Source: Cercophora sp. LCS_1 (Eukaryota; Ascomycota; Sordariomycetes; Sordariales; Lasiosphaeriaceae). From it: a DNA stretch of 64,000 nt. The stretch's first letter is position 1, and each line of letters starts with the position of its first letter. The stretch spans positions 310,001-374,000 of the forward strand of contig JAPZLL010000033.1 of the NCBI GenBank assembly GCA_036250225.1. The letters are read 5' to 3'. A program made the position numbers and the translations under genes. Under the pieces are notes generated by a model. The model was given only the letters and a program-made list of their open reading frames with translations. It had not been told where the DNA came from and ran no database searches. Of the stretch, positions 22,039-31,748 are shown one piece after another.

Positions 22039-22707
22039 TTAGTCATAGACAGTAACAGCCGCCTCGCCACTGCTCTGATACCCCTCCGTCGCAACAATTT
22101 GCCAATCCAGCGCCCCAAACTTGGCCCCCGGCAACCCCTTCCACGCTTCAAAATGACTCTTCAACGCGACCGTCCCGCTAACCCTCCTGTCCTCAGCATG
22201 TCTAACCGACCACATCTGTGTCAAAACCGGCGACCCGAGCGCCATCTGCACTACTCTCCTCAGCCCAATGGTATACCGTCCCCCATCGACCTCTATCGTC
22301 TTTGCTGCACTCCCGAACTGCAGCGCCGGGTTGTACGTCCCCCAGTTCTCAACAACGTAGTACTCGACCAACGGGTCCTTCGTCCACCCGTATACCGACA
22401 GGTAGCCGTTCCCTTTGGGGCTGAATGTGGCATCGAAGGTGATGTTTCGATCTTCGCGCCCAGGATTCCACCCCTTTCCACCAAAGAAGTTGCTGCAGTT
22501 CGTCCACCGGACGGAATACGACCCATCTGCGCCATTATTGTAGTTTACATCGCCGAGGCCATCGCTCCAGAAGTTGTAGAAGAAGCCTCCGTGGGAGCCG
22601 TTGCCCACTGCCGCGCTTCTTTTTGACAGAGGGAGGTTGTCGCTGGAAGGGAAGGGGATAGCGAGGGCCGTGGTGGCGGTTAGGAGGAGGCATTTGAGCG
22701 ACAACAT
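22039..22707 (-). CDS. Secreted GH11 endo-1,4-beta-xylanase
   Basis: Single exon, 222 aa, ATG at 22707. Residues 1-16 are a signal peptide and a dibasic LSKR at 27-30 looks like a Kex2 propeptide site. The GH11 beta-jelly-roll follows: NNGADGSYSVRW, GGKGWNPG, GNGYLSVYGWT. The catalytic glutamates are E115 in VEYYVVENWG (nucleophile) and E208 in ATEGYQSSGE (acid/base). It hydrolyses internal beta-1,4 bonds of plant xylan outside the cell. The length is normal for the family. Many fungal GH11 genes have one intron; this copy appears uninterrupted. Confidence 0.95.
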   Translation of the reverse strand: MLSLKCLLLTATTALAIPFPSSDNLPLSKRSAAVGNGSHGGFFYNFWSDGLGDVNYNNGADGSYSVRWTNCSNFFGGKGWNPGREDRNITFDATFSPKGNGYLSVYGWTKDPLVEYYVVENWGTYNPALQFGSAAKTIEVDGGRYTIGLRRVVQMALGSPVLTQMWSVRHAEDRRVSGTVALKSHFEAWKGLPGAKFGALDWQIVATEGYQSSGEAAVTVYD

Positions 22708-23564
22708 GATGACGGTGATCTGGGCAGGATGTCGCCCGCCAGCCCTGGAACGCGGTGATGAACCGCAAGAGGTGAGCTGATGACGGATATGTATAATTTA
22801 GCACAACCACGTGCTCCCTTCAGCCAAGAGGTTTGTTTTATCTAGCGATTGGCTCGACTGTGGGCAGATTCAGGCTAAAAGGGAGTCGGAATATGGGGCC
22901 CCGCAAACGTGTCTGCTCTTGGCGAGAAATGCCGGGACTGAGCCGCACTTTTGTTTGGTTCGAGCTTTTTAAGCGAAAGGTCGAAGGAGTTGAAGGAGCT
23001 GTCATGTGGCAGGGGAAGAGTTGCAGTTTGTTTCGTTCGGCTTTTTAGCCAAAGACGTGATGGTAACCCACCATGTTGTTGACAGCTGCTTGCCTGGATT
23101 CTTGGGTTGCGTTTTGTCGACGGATATGTTCCCGAGTTCTCCAGTGGCTATAGCTGTGCGAGCTAAGACGCGGAGAAGTCTTGGCTGGATGCGGATCCGG
23201 TATGGTGATGTAACTTCAAAACCGGGTTGCAGGGTTGTGAGTCTTGGAAGGCGTGAAATGTGACAGTGTTGCCCTTTAAAGAGGTTCTCGGGCCGAGAGG
23301 CCGTGAATGGAAACCCCATTGGAGTTTCAACGGCTACGAATGCTCCAGAATAGGGTGCAGCGAAGGAGTGCTCTGCCCAGTGAGAGATGGGAGTGGAATT
23401 TCCAAGATGGATGGCTAGAGCAGGCGAAGAAGTCATAGGTTGCACGTTGGCAGGCATTGGCATTGTTGGTATCGGCGGCTCGAAGAAAACAGGGAGAGGC
23501 GGGTTCAAAATATCATTTGAGGGGGAGATTGTGATGCCAACTTTGTAAACATGAGATGCATTCC
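22708..23564. other. Intergenic between xylanase and defensin-like gene
   Basis: Holds the xylanase promoter and the 3' region of the peptide gene. A 208-codon frame (23628-23002, minus) overlaps the peptide gene's last exon; it has no motif and I do not call it. Confidence 0.4.
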
Positions 23565-23867
23565 TCAGCCATAGCGACATTTGCAGACGCACGTCCCGTA
23601 TGGACCAGCAGTCCCACTTGCCCGACACTGAGAGCAGAAGGTGAGAATCTGTCCAAAGTGAGGGTTTGGAAGTAAACTTACATAGGAACCCGAGCAGTTG
23701 AGGAACGCGCTGCCTCCACGGCAGCTGATGTAGCAGGCGTCGCTAGCGATGTTGCAAGATTGGCGCGGCCGAAGAACAGGGGCTTCGTCGCCGACAGCCA
23801 CCGGTTCAGCAGCCGGAGCAGCAGTCACGGCGACAAGAAGAGTGAGAAAAACAGTTTGAAGCTTCAT
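23565..23867 (-). CDS. Secreted defensin-like (CS-alpha-beta) cysteine-rich peptide
   Basis: Two exons, 23867-23682 and 23627-23565, 82 aa. Signal peptide residues 1-17, an acidic pro-region, then RPRQ (33-36) as a likely Kex2-type cleavage site. The mature part has eight cysteines at 38, 45, 49, 58, 63, 75, 77 and 79. The C-x3-C (45/49), GTC gamma-core-like motif and C-x-C (75/77) are the hallmarks of cysteine-stabilised alpha-beta defensins such as plectasin and eurocin, with one extra pair. The 54-nt intron is a multiple of three and stop-free, so its retention would insert 18 residues including another cysteine. Likely extracellular antimicrobial or effector-type peptide; function inferred from pattern only. 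Confidence 0.7.
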   Translation of the reverse strand: MKLQTVFLTLLVAVTAAPAAEPVAVGDEAPVLRPRQSCNIASDACYISCRGGSAFLNCSGSYVSLLPNPHFGQILTFCSQCRASGTAGPYGTCVCKCRYG

Positions 23868-24363
23868 GATGACAGACGATGACAGGCCAAGATTTTAGGA
23901 TTGGAGGGAAGCCGAAGTGGAGATGGCGACAGGACATCTTATACCCAGGGCAATGGTCTCTCATTCACTTCATCCTGCCACCTGGAAGTAGGATGTTGTC
24001 ATCGAAAACACTCTGACATACCATTCGGTCATTGCAACTCCCCGAGCTTATGGTTTCCCCGCAGCAGAGTGTCCAAGCGAAGGCCTGGATGGGTTCGCTT
24101 GCTTCCGTCTCTACCTTTACTGGGCAGGGACGGCAGCGTTGCTACCCTGTAATGCGCCATGCCTGCAATGCTATTGACCGTTGATGGAACACTCGGGCTT
24201 TTGATCTAGACAGGAGTTATGGGAAATCCAACCACCATATGGATCGAGCAAGCAGTTGTCAATTCTCGTTTGTCATGCCGCTTGCTGTCGTGCCCGTTGT
24301 CCCAACGTCGCGTCCAAGCACTCGCGGGACGTCCCGCCCTCTGGCACCCAACAGGGGTCCAGC
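23868..24363. promoter_or_regulatory. Promoter of defensin-like gene
   Basis: About 500 bases upstream of the peptide gene and downstream of the Pth11-like gene. No gene seen. Confidence 0.35.
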
Positions 24364-25493
24364 CTACGGACCCCCAGTGCTCCGCCTCGACTCGGCCACG
24401 CTCGACTTTCCTCGCGTGTCAATGATATCGACATCTCTCATTGTTTCCGGAGGACCCCCATGATCGGACACACTGTCAAGGCGTTGCCGCGCGCGACGGG
24501 CATGCCCAATCGTCTCCAACTCTGTAAGATCGGTCGACTCTCTTGATGGTTGGGAGTAGATCCACGGAAGCAGCGGGGCGAGTACCGGCTTGATGGTGGT
24601 CAGGCATGAGCACATGATGGGAAGATGAACTTCGAGCATGTTCCAGCACCCGATGATGACCGTCTGTTGGTCGGCTGTGGTGATACCGTTGATGAACTGG
24701 AGGGCGCGTACGACAGAGATGAGACAGACACTGCGAATGACCTTGTCAGCCGGGACGATGACACATGATGGACATGGGGACGTACCAGAACCCTAGGCCA
24801 AACACAAAGTAGAGTGCCGTTTTCTGCCGCCTCGGGACACGCATCTTGCGGAACACAGTCAATGGCAGGGCGAAGATGAGGAAATCGGTGGCGATGTTGA
24901 TTCCGGCATGGCTCCACCAGACGCTGAACGGATGACAATATGCCGTGGGACGCTTCGCGGGGTCCCACAGGGCGTTGAGGGGTACGCAGGTCGTCGCGAC
25001 GGATATGATGATCCACAGGTGAGTGATGATGACGATGCCGAGGAGTGCCTTGGATGCCTTGATGACAAAAGGGTAGGTGAATGCCCGGAGGTACAAGAAG
25101 AGGATCGAGATTTTGACAAACGTCAGGGCGAAGACGTAGAAGAAGTTGATCGTCACGCCAGTCTGCAAATATTTGACTGTGTTTTCGGGAGAGAATGTGC
25201 TGAAGCTTCGTCCCAAGCCGTATTCCAGCTCTGTAACACTCGTTGGGCCATCAGTCCGAGGTGGACAAGAGACGAGCAAACTCACGTCGGATGTTCCCGG
25301 CGCACACCCCAACGGCGCACAACCACCCGCAGAGAAGTATCCAGTCTTCCAAAGCCCAAACTCGGAGAATCACGGCTCTCGACCATATCCTGAGACCGAT
25401 AAACATTGTCGAGAGCGCAATGGTGACGACGGCGACGGGAATGATGGGGTCTCCGTAGTCGGCAATTTCGTCGGCGGGGTCAGCCGTGCTCAT
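24364..25493 (-). CDS. Pth11-like rhodopsin-fold membrane protein A
   Basis: Exons 25493-25286, 25230-24786 and 24730-24364; phases close to 339 aa. The fungal rhodopsin-domain pattern is present: about seven hydrophobic segments, LRIWSR after the first helix, a WALEDWILLCGW segment, VKISILFLYLRAF, a CVPLNALWDP loop and a final IMCSCLTTIKP. Such proteins are plasma-membrane GPCR-like receptors; Pth11 of Magnaporthe is the reference. No CFEM domain precedes it. The cytoplasmic tail is about 60 residues, charged. Ligand unknown. Confidence 0.85.
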
Positions 25494-26667
25494 GATGGTG
25501 GTTTACGGCCGATGGTGGCCGCTCAACTCGCTCGGCACCGGGGTTCGGAGTCGGCTCTGGCTCCATGCCACCTGTCGCATTGGCGGCGGGCAGTTGCGAT
25601 GATGCAAAAATCGACCGTTTGGGCTCTCATGGAGAATGACACGACTGGAGTGGAGCGAGACGTCGTCTTAAGCTTTGGCTAGAATCGGTGCCAGGGGAGG
25701 AAAGGGGAAGGGAAAAAGGCCAAGCACGGCGCCGGTCCGAGGCCGGCCCCAGACCACCGGTGAAGCTTCTTCCCTAAGGCGGCTTAGCGCTGAGGATCCG
25801 GGGCTTGGCGACCGGGGCTGCAGGACCAACCAGCTGCCACCAAGCCTGCAACCGAAGTGAATGGCGGCGTCTGGTTCGTCTTCTCCGGTTTCTCCTAACA
25901 TGGAAAACCCGGTGATGTGGCGTCAGTGGCGTCGTCATGTCATGAGCTTCCCCGGGACGGTCCGGGCACCGAAAGTCCCTGGGACGGCGTGGTCGATGCA
26001 GCGGGAACGGCTTCACGGATGGCAAGAAGAAGATCGCTGAGATATGGGATATCTGGTGGAAGGAGCGAAGGAAGACCGGAGCTTATTTTGCTTTTGTTTG
26101 CAGAGTTTTTCTGCGCTGTTGCTTGGCCGCTTAGTCTCGGTCCCTGGGCAAATCAAATCCCCGGCAAGAGCCGCTAACGCCGGATCATGCGCGCAAAAAT
26201 GGAAGCCACGACTGTGAGAGGCGCGTCGGTTTCAGCCGTCGGGCCACCGTGGACTCGGTTGGTGTCTCCAAAATGATGGCACATCCCGATGGCCTGGGTG
26301 GCGAGTCAGTCTCCACCATGTCCCCGATCACCAAGGCCGGAGTATTTACCACCGAGACTTCTGACTTCCTTGCCCCTTTCGAAGGCCGGTGTGCTCCTCT
26401 GGATTGGCAAATTATAGCCAGACACTTGAACCATCTGATGTCGTTGCACGATGTTGAGGGAGTCTGAAAAGCAGAGCAACCAGTAAACAGACACCCATTT
26501 GTCATTGCCATCGGCGCCTGGATTACATAACACGAGGATAGGTATGTTGTTTGCAGGCCGCCCATGTCAGCCAAGGAACTTCCCAGGGTCTTACCAGACT
26601 GAGCCACAGAGCTTTCCCAAAATCATAAACTTCCAAAAGCCACAGTGCCGACCCCTCCAAACAGCCC
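25494..26667. other. Intergenic
   Basis: About 1.2 kb with no convincing gene. Several 60-140-codon frames exist on both strands (for example 26607-26185, minus) but none has a motif, signal peptide or plausible splice structure. Confidence 0.4.
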
Positions 26668-27060
26668 TCAATTGGCCCTCTCCATGTCGGCCGAGACACC
26701 ATCAAGCCCCAATCCCCCTCCAGTCACGCTAATTGGACACGACCGTGGCAAACAAGCTTCGAAAGGACCAACACAATGACCACAAGCCGCATTGCAGCAC
26801 CGTTGGCCGAGCCCACACCTTTTGGGACCGCATTGGCCGAGCCCTGGGACTTCTTGCCGCTTTTCAGTTTTGGGACAGATGACAGTCAGGCATTTGTCAC
26901 CAGGTTTGGTGCAAACGCCACAACTCGCGTTGCAGCAAACCAAGCCCCGCGCGCAGACGACATTTCCACATGGCGTATTGAGTTCAACGGGGTTGGCGAA
27001 GGCGAGCGAGGAAGAGAGGAGGATACACGAGGTGAGGATGAAAGCTCGAAGTTTGATCAT
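26668..27060 (-). CDS. Secreted protein with two identically spaced eight-cysteine repeats
   Basis: Single exon, 130 aa, ATG at 27060. Signal peptide about 1-22. Two modules, C31-C62 and C77-C108, have exactly the same pattern, C-x4-C-x5-CC-x3-C-x2-C-x6-C-x4-C, 46 residues apart, with shared CCNxxCGxC cores. A dibasic KR (67-68) lies between them, so Kex2 cleavage could release two small disulfide-rich peptides. I do not recognise a named family; chitin-binding, protease-inhibitor and effector roles are possible but unproven. Upstream bases 27061-27240 include T-rich runs compatible with a strong fungal promoter. Confidence 0.75.
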   Translation of the reverse strand: MIKLRAFILTSCILLSSSLAFANPVELNTPCGNVVCARGLVCCNASCGVCTKPGDKCLTVICPKTEKRQEVPGLGQCGPKRCGLGQRCCNAACGHCVGPFEACLPRSCPISVTGGGLGLDGVSADMERAN

Positions 27061-28549
27061 GGTTGTGATTGTTCGGAACGTCGGGTGACTGGCGACTGAA
27101 TCAACGAGAGAGAATTAGAGTTTTTTTTCTTTCTCTTCTTCCTTTTCAGCAGTAGCAACTCAAAAGGCTCAAAAAAGGTCAAATATTGGGATCGACAACA
27201 ACGGCAACATCTGGACGTGACTCCCGCAATATATACCCCATTTTTGAAGCGAACGAGAACGGCTGTGCCTTGCTAACGACAATAAAGTAAGATCAAATGA
27301 GCTGATGACACCTGAAGCCGCAACAGTTGCGCCGCGTCAAAGAAAGACTCTCGGGATGCAACGCTAATATCCAAAAACAGACCAACAAATGGTGGCGACC
27401 GCTATGGCCGGAGAAACTGGGACCCGATGCTTATCACAACTTTCGCCTGGACCAGATGAAATGCAACCCGGCCAAAGGCACGTCTTGGCATACCGTACCT
27501 TAGTTGGGCCATGACAAACGTTTTCTGCCAGTGCGCTCGGCTCGCTCCGGATTGCAACATGGGGACGCTCCCCAATTTCCTATGCGTCGCCCATTCGATA
27601 TGCATCAAGACCACGACCCATAGTATGTCGCTCCTCATAAGATGGACACAAACGCACCTTTTGCTCACTGTCCGCTCCATCTCCATGAGCCTGACCTCTA
27701 GATATTGCATCAAAGCTAGAAACTCCATCATCAAGCCGATATCCCATTCAATGCACGGCCGCACTCAAGTCACAGGATGGCGAGAGACACAACTTTAATC
27801 GCAGACATTTGTTTCCTCGAGCCGAAAAGTGCCCGGTTTTCGCACCCATAATATCACACATGTCATAACTGTCACAGCAACACTCCCAAAGCGTCGGTCG
27901 TGCAGATGCACCTGAGTTTTGGGAATCCGGCAAACGCTTGCCGAGCATCTTGAACAATGCGGCACAATCCCCCAAAAATCGACCAAAGCGTCGGAGAGGC
28001 CAGTGGCAAATAGCGTTTGCAGGCACCCAGCACCCAGCTCACCACCCTTTTGGCAGTAGTGCATATACCGGCTAATTACGCCAGCCATTCAGCAGCGAGT
28101 CGATCATGCTGGGCCAAAACGTGGGGTAAAGCGAAGGTCCCGTGCACCACGGACCCAAAAGCTGGACGGCAAGAGGGATAAAGGTCCATATCAGCCGCCC
28201 GCATACATGTAACGCATGTCAGGGGTTACATCCGTCGTGCCTTTGAAACCCTTCGGTTAGCCACAAAAACTGCCCTCCAGTCAGCTCCAAGAAGCCATCC
28301 CAACTTTTTTTGTTCCCTCTCCCTGTTACACCTTAATTCAGACGGGGCCAAAGGTGCTCCGTGTGTTATAAGATGGTGGCGATCTCTCATCCGCCGCCCA
28401 AAATTTGAACCCCACACTTTGTGAGCCCAGTTCCTCGGGTTTGGTTCCCTCGTTTTTTTGTTTGTTTTTTTTTGAAGTGAAAAATTGTTGTCGTCGGCGA
28501 CGAGACGAAAGCCAATTTTTTTTTAAAAAAAAAGAAAACGACAAGCAGT
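27061..28549. other. Long divergent intergenic region with A/T tracts
   Basis: About 1.5 kb between the Cys-repeat gene (minus) and receptor B (plus), so both promoters lie here. T-rich runs occur near 27121-27140 and 28443-28475, and a T9-A9 block at about 28516-28533 is just upstream of the receptor start. Overlapping frames at 27402-27798 on both strands show no motif. Confidence 0.45.
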
Positions 28550-29809
28550 ATGGGCCTGATGATGCAACCCCGGCAGGTTGCACCGTTCGATAGCACGGGA
28601 ACCCTGGTCCCGCTGCCGCTCCCGCCGCCGTTGACGCCGGCGCAGCTGGCGACACTTCCCCACGACGATGCCGGTCCGCATCTGGTTCGGACGATCTGGG
28701 TGTTGATCGGGTTCTCGCTCTTGTTCCTGGTACTGCGAATATACGCCAAAGTCTTTCGACATCGCGGACTCTGGTGGGACGACTACGTGCTCATCGGCGC
28801 CTGGCTCTGCATCACGACCGAGTCGGGCTTGTTGACGTACGCGACGACGCTGGGATTCGGGAAACATGTGTGGGACATCCCGTTCAACATCCAGACGATT
28901 GAGAAGACTGTTTTGACCATCAACATCGCCGGCACGCTGTCGCTTACGGCCGCGACGTGGAGCAAGACGAGTTTCGCGTTTACGCTCCTGCGGCTGACAG
29001 AGGGATGGACGCGAGGGTTCGTTTGGTTCATCATTATCACGACCAATGTGGCCATGGGACTGAGCGCGCTGTTCGTTTGGATCCAGTGCATGCCGGTGCA
29101 AAAGTCGTGGAGCCCCTTTATGAACGGGACGTGCTGGCCGCCGACCGTCATCGTCAACTACAACATCTTTTCGGCGGCGTACTCGGCGGCTATGGATCTG
29201 ACCCTCGCGTTGCTTCCGTGGAAGCTGATTTGGGGGCTTCAGATGAAGACCAAGGAGAAGATTGGCGTTGCTGTTGCTATGAGCTGTGGTATCTTGTGAG
29301 TTTGCCTCCTTGTTGTGATTAGACTGTCGGGCTGACGTGGAAACAGTGCTGGTATCACGGCTATCATCAAGACGACGCACATTCCAAAGATGTTGTCCAC
29401 GGACTCTGGTAAGCCTTTCTCCCTAAATATCGTCAATCTTTTTGGCTGTTCTAACGGGATTACAGCCGACGGCGTTGTCCTTTTCATCTGGGGCAACGCA
29501 GAGTCATGCGTGACCATCATCGCAGCAAGCATTCCCATCCTGCGCGTGTTTGCGCGAGAGGTCAAGACCAAGTACTACACCACCAACCGTGTTGATACTC
29601 GCGCCTATGCCACCAAGAACGGGACGAGGAACAACACCGTTGTCGGTCGTGAGAAGCAGGATGACTGGAGCAGTAACAAAAGCATCATTGTTGAGGAGCG
29701 TGGGAGGATTGTACAGACTAACGAGGTGGCGGTCGAGTATCGGGAGAGGGGGTCCGGAGAGGATATGAGCAGGACATATCAGATGAGAGACTTTCCGAGG
29801 GCGTATTAG
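28550..29809 (+). CDS. Pth11-like rhodopsin-fold membrane protein B
   Basis: Exons 28550-29295, 29347-29408 and 29466-29809; phases close to 383 aa. Seven hydrophobic segments, LRIYAKVFRHRGLWWDDYVLIGAW, SFAFTLLRL, a WIQCMPVQKSW loop, AMDLTLALLPW and WGNAESCVTIIAASIPILR give a typical fungal rhodopsin domain. The 110-residue tail is hydrophilic and Arg/Glu-rich. Same family as receptor A 3 kb away but with different intron positions and low visible identity, so not a recent tandem copy. Expected site: plasma membrane. Ligand unknown. Confidence 0.88.
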
Positions 29810-30059
29810 GCGTTTTGGGTTGTATGATAGGCGATGATAATGATTGTATGCATGTAGGACACGAGCACAGCACAGCGTAACGGACATTTTTCTGGGTTTT
29901 GGTATCAGGACGGTGACTTTACTGCCCCGGTTGTCTCAATGAGGTATCTCAGTACATGAAGTCCCATACAGGATGAATATCTGTCCCTCATGTATAACGC
30001 GTCTCAATGTCTTGGTATGTTCCTCACTCTCCTTGACAGCGCCCCTACCTGCTATCTCC

Positions 30060-31200
30060 TTACTCCAGGAGAACATTGAAGATGTTGATGTTCGCCTCGA
30101 ACATGACGGATACGATGTATGTGCTTGCTGTAAGGATAGCCGGGCCGAACTCCGCCAGCCCGTCGACCAAGCTCTCGTTCTTGAGCGTATTCCAAATCAT
30201 GTATAGAGCCAACAAAGTCGTGAAGCTGATGTAGAGTTTTCGTTGCAACGGTGTCTGTTGTTTTCGTACGAGGGTGTAGAATACCACCGCGAATGATGCA
30301 CACCATGTGTAGTATGAGACATATGTGGCAATTCGGTAGGCTTCCTCCACGTCTCGCATCCTCCGACATGGGACGATGAGTAGTGCTGAACTGCACATTA
30401 ATGTGTTCGCTGCGATTCTGAGTGCCTTGGGAAGATGGTCTTTTCGACTTGAGTTGTCTCCGGGGAGTTGACTCTCCGGATCATGGGTTCGGGTGTCCTG
30501 TGCGTGCTGGTGTGGACCGCCAACATATCGTGTTCTCCGGTCTGGGGCTATGAGGATAGTAGATCCTTGGATTTCTGGCCCTTCTACCATTTTGAGACCC
30601 GAGAGAGGTTTGTCTCTCGGCCTCCCTGTGCTTTGACGCTCCGAGTCTTGAGTCCCAATCCCTCGACAGGATTGAAGAATTCTCGATGCCAAATCGAGAT
30701 TCCCTGAGAAGGAGATACCGTGTGCATTGTCGACGAGAAGATGCCTGGTAGTATACCTGGGGTACCCCGTCCCAGAAAAGCACCTCCATCTTCACGAACT
30801 GTTTCCCAATGCCGGCCCACTCATCCAATTTCTCGAGATTGTGCGTCGCTCCATGTAGGGCCACAACAAGTGCCATTGAGATTGCCGGCTTTGTGTTCAA
30901 GTCTGAGGGCTGGTCGTACTGATGTGGAGATACTTTGAGTGTGCTTTTGTGGACCAGGTAATGATAACCCCTCGAGGCCGTAGGACGTCACGCTGAGAAT
31001 GGTGATTTGAACGTCTCGCTAGCCAACATGTCAGAATGCAGCATTCCAAACAATTCAAGACGCTGACCTGAATTCGGTCTTCCATCTTGGCCCCCCGTGG
31101 TCAAACAGTTTGCTGTAGTGAGGGTATTTGGGGGTGCGGAATGGCGACACTGTGGTGTTGAAAAGATTGGAGAAAGAGGAGTGGCAGGAGTGTCATGCTG
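30060..31200 (-). CDS. Multi-pass membrane protein, gene model incomplete
   Basis: The C-terminal exon (about 30690 down to the stop at 30060) is convincing. It encodes ALRIAANTLMCSSALLIV, IATYVSYYTWCASFAVVFYTL, LYISFTTLLALYMIW and GPAILTASTYIVSVMF, four likely membrane helices. Upstream, two other segments look coding: about 30945-30773 (MALVVALHGATHNLEKLDEW and flanks, ending near a GTATAC donor) and about 31155-31075 (FRTPKYPHYSKLFDHGG, ending at a GTCAGC donor). I could not join all three in one frame, so either an exon is missed or the gene is broken. Family not recognised. Confidence 0.45.
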
Positions 31201-31242
31201 ACGGGTTGCCCAGGCGCGCCAGGAACCACCAGTCCAGATCAC

Positions 31243-31748
31243 GGGAAAGGTCCGAGAGATGGGGTTGGGAATGCAATCCGAGTGGACGAGGATGAGAGAG
31301 GCAGCCTACCCCGCCCATGCACGCCGTCAGATTTTCGGTGTCTCACTGCACCGCCCCCGAGAACCTTACCTACCTCGGACACGTCCCGTGAGAAATCGAG
31401 TTTAAACTTCGCCAAAATTGGATCCAGGTTCTCGATCTCTCCATCTTACATCACACTTCACCGGAAGATTCGAAACACCGAGGGAAACCCAACGGGCCGA
31501 CGCTACAGTTATTGAAGACGACCACTCCGGGAGGGCCAAGCACCCGAGGAGAAGGCCGGAAACGCGGAGGTGGGATGCGATGAAAGAGAGGATCGCTAGG
31601 CAGTGTTGGTATTATTATCCTGCGGATATGTTGCAAGTCCACTCGCTGACACTGCCTTTACAGGCTGAGGGGAGGATCTGTGCCCTGGAATGGCAAAAAT
31701 GAGTGCGGCGGTTGTCACTACGCTGGACATCACCATGTGAATCGAGAG
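31243..31748. other. Divergent promoter region
   Basis: Between the membrane protein gene (minus) and HET3 (plus). The HET3 frame is open back to 31680 with a GTG only; an upstream exon is possible. Confidence 0.35.

Noticed and set aside
22710..23560. Possible CRISPR, IS or transposon signatures here and elsewhere in the window
   Set aside because: No spaced direct repeats, terminal inverted repeats with target duplications, or transposase/reverse transcriptase motifs were seen anywhere in the window.
23002..23628. 208-codon frame overlapping the defensin-like gene on the same strand
   Set aside because: No signal peptide, domain or conserved pattern; it starts inside the second exon of the better supported peptide gene.
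28523..29380. 285-codon open frame on the minus strand
   Set aside because: Antisense to receptor B, composition dominated by Arg and Gln, no recognisable family.
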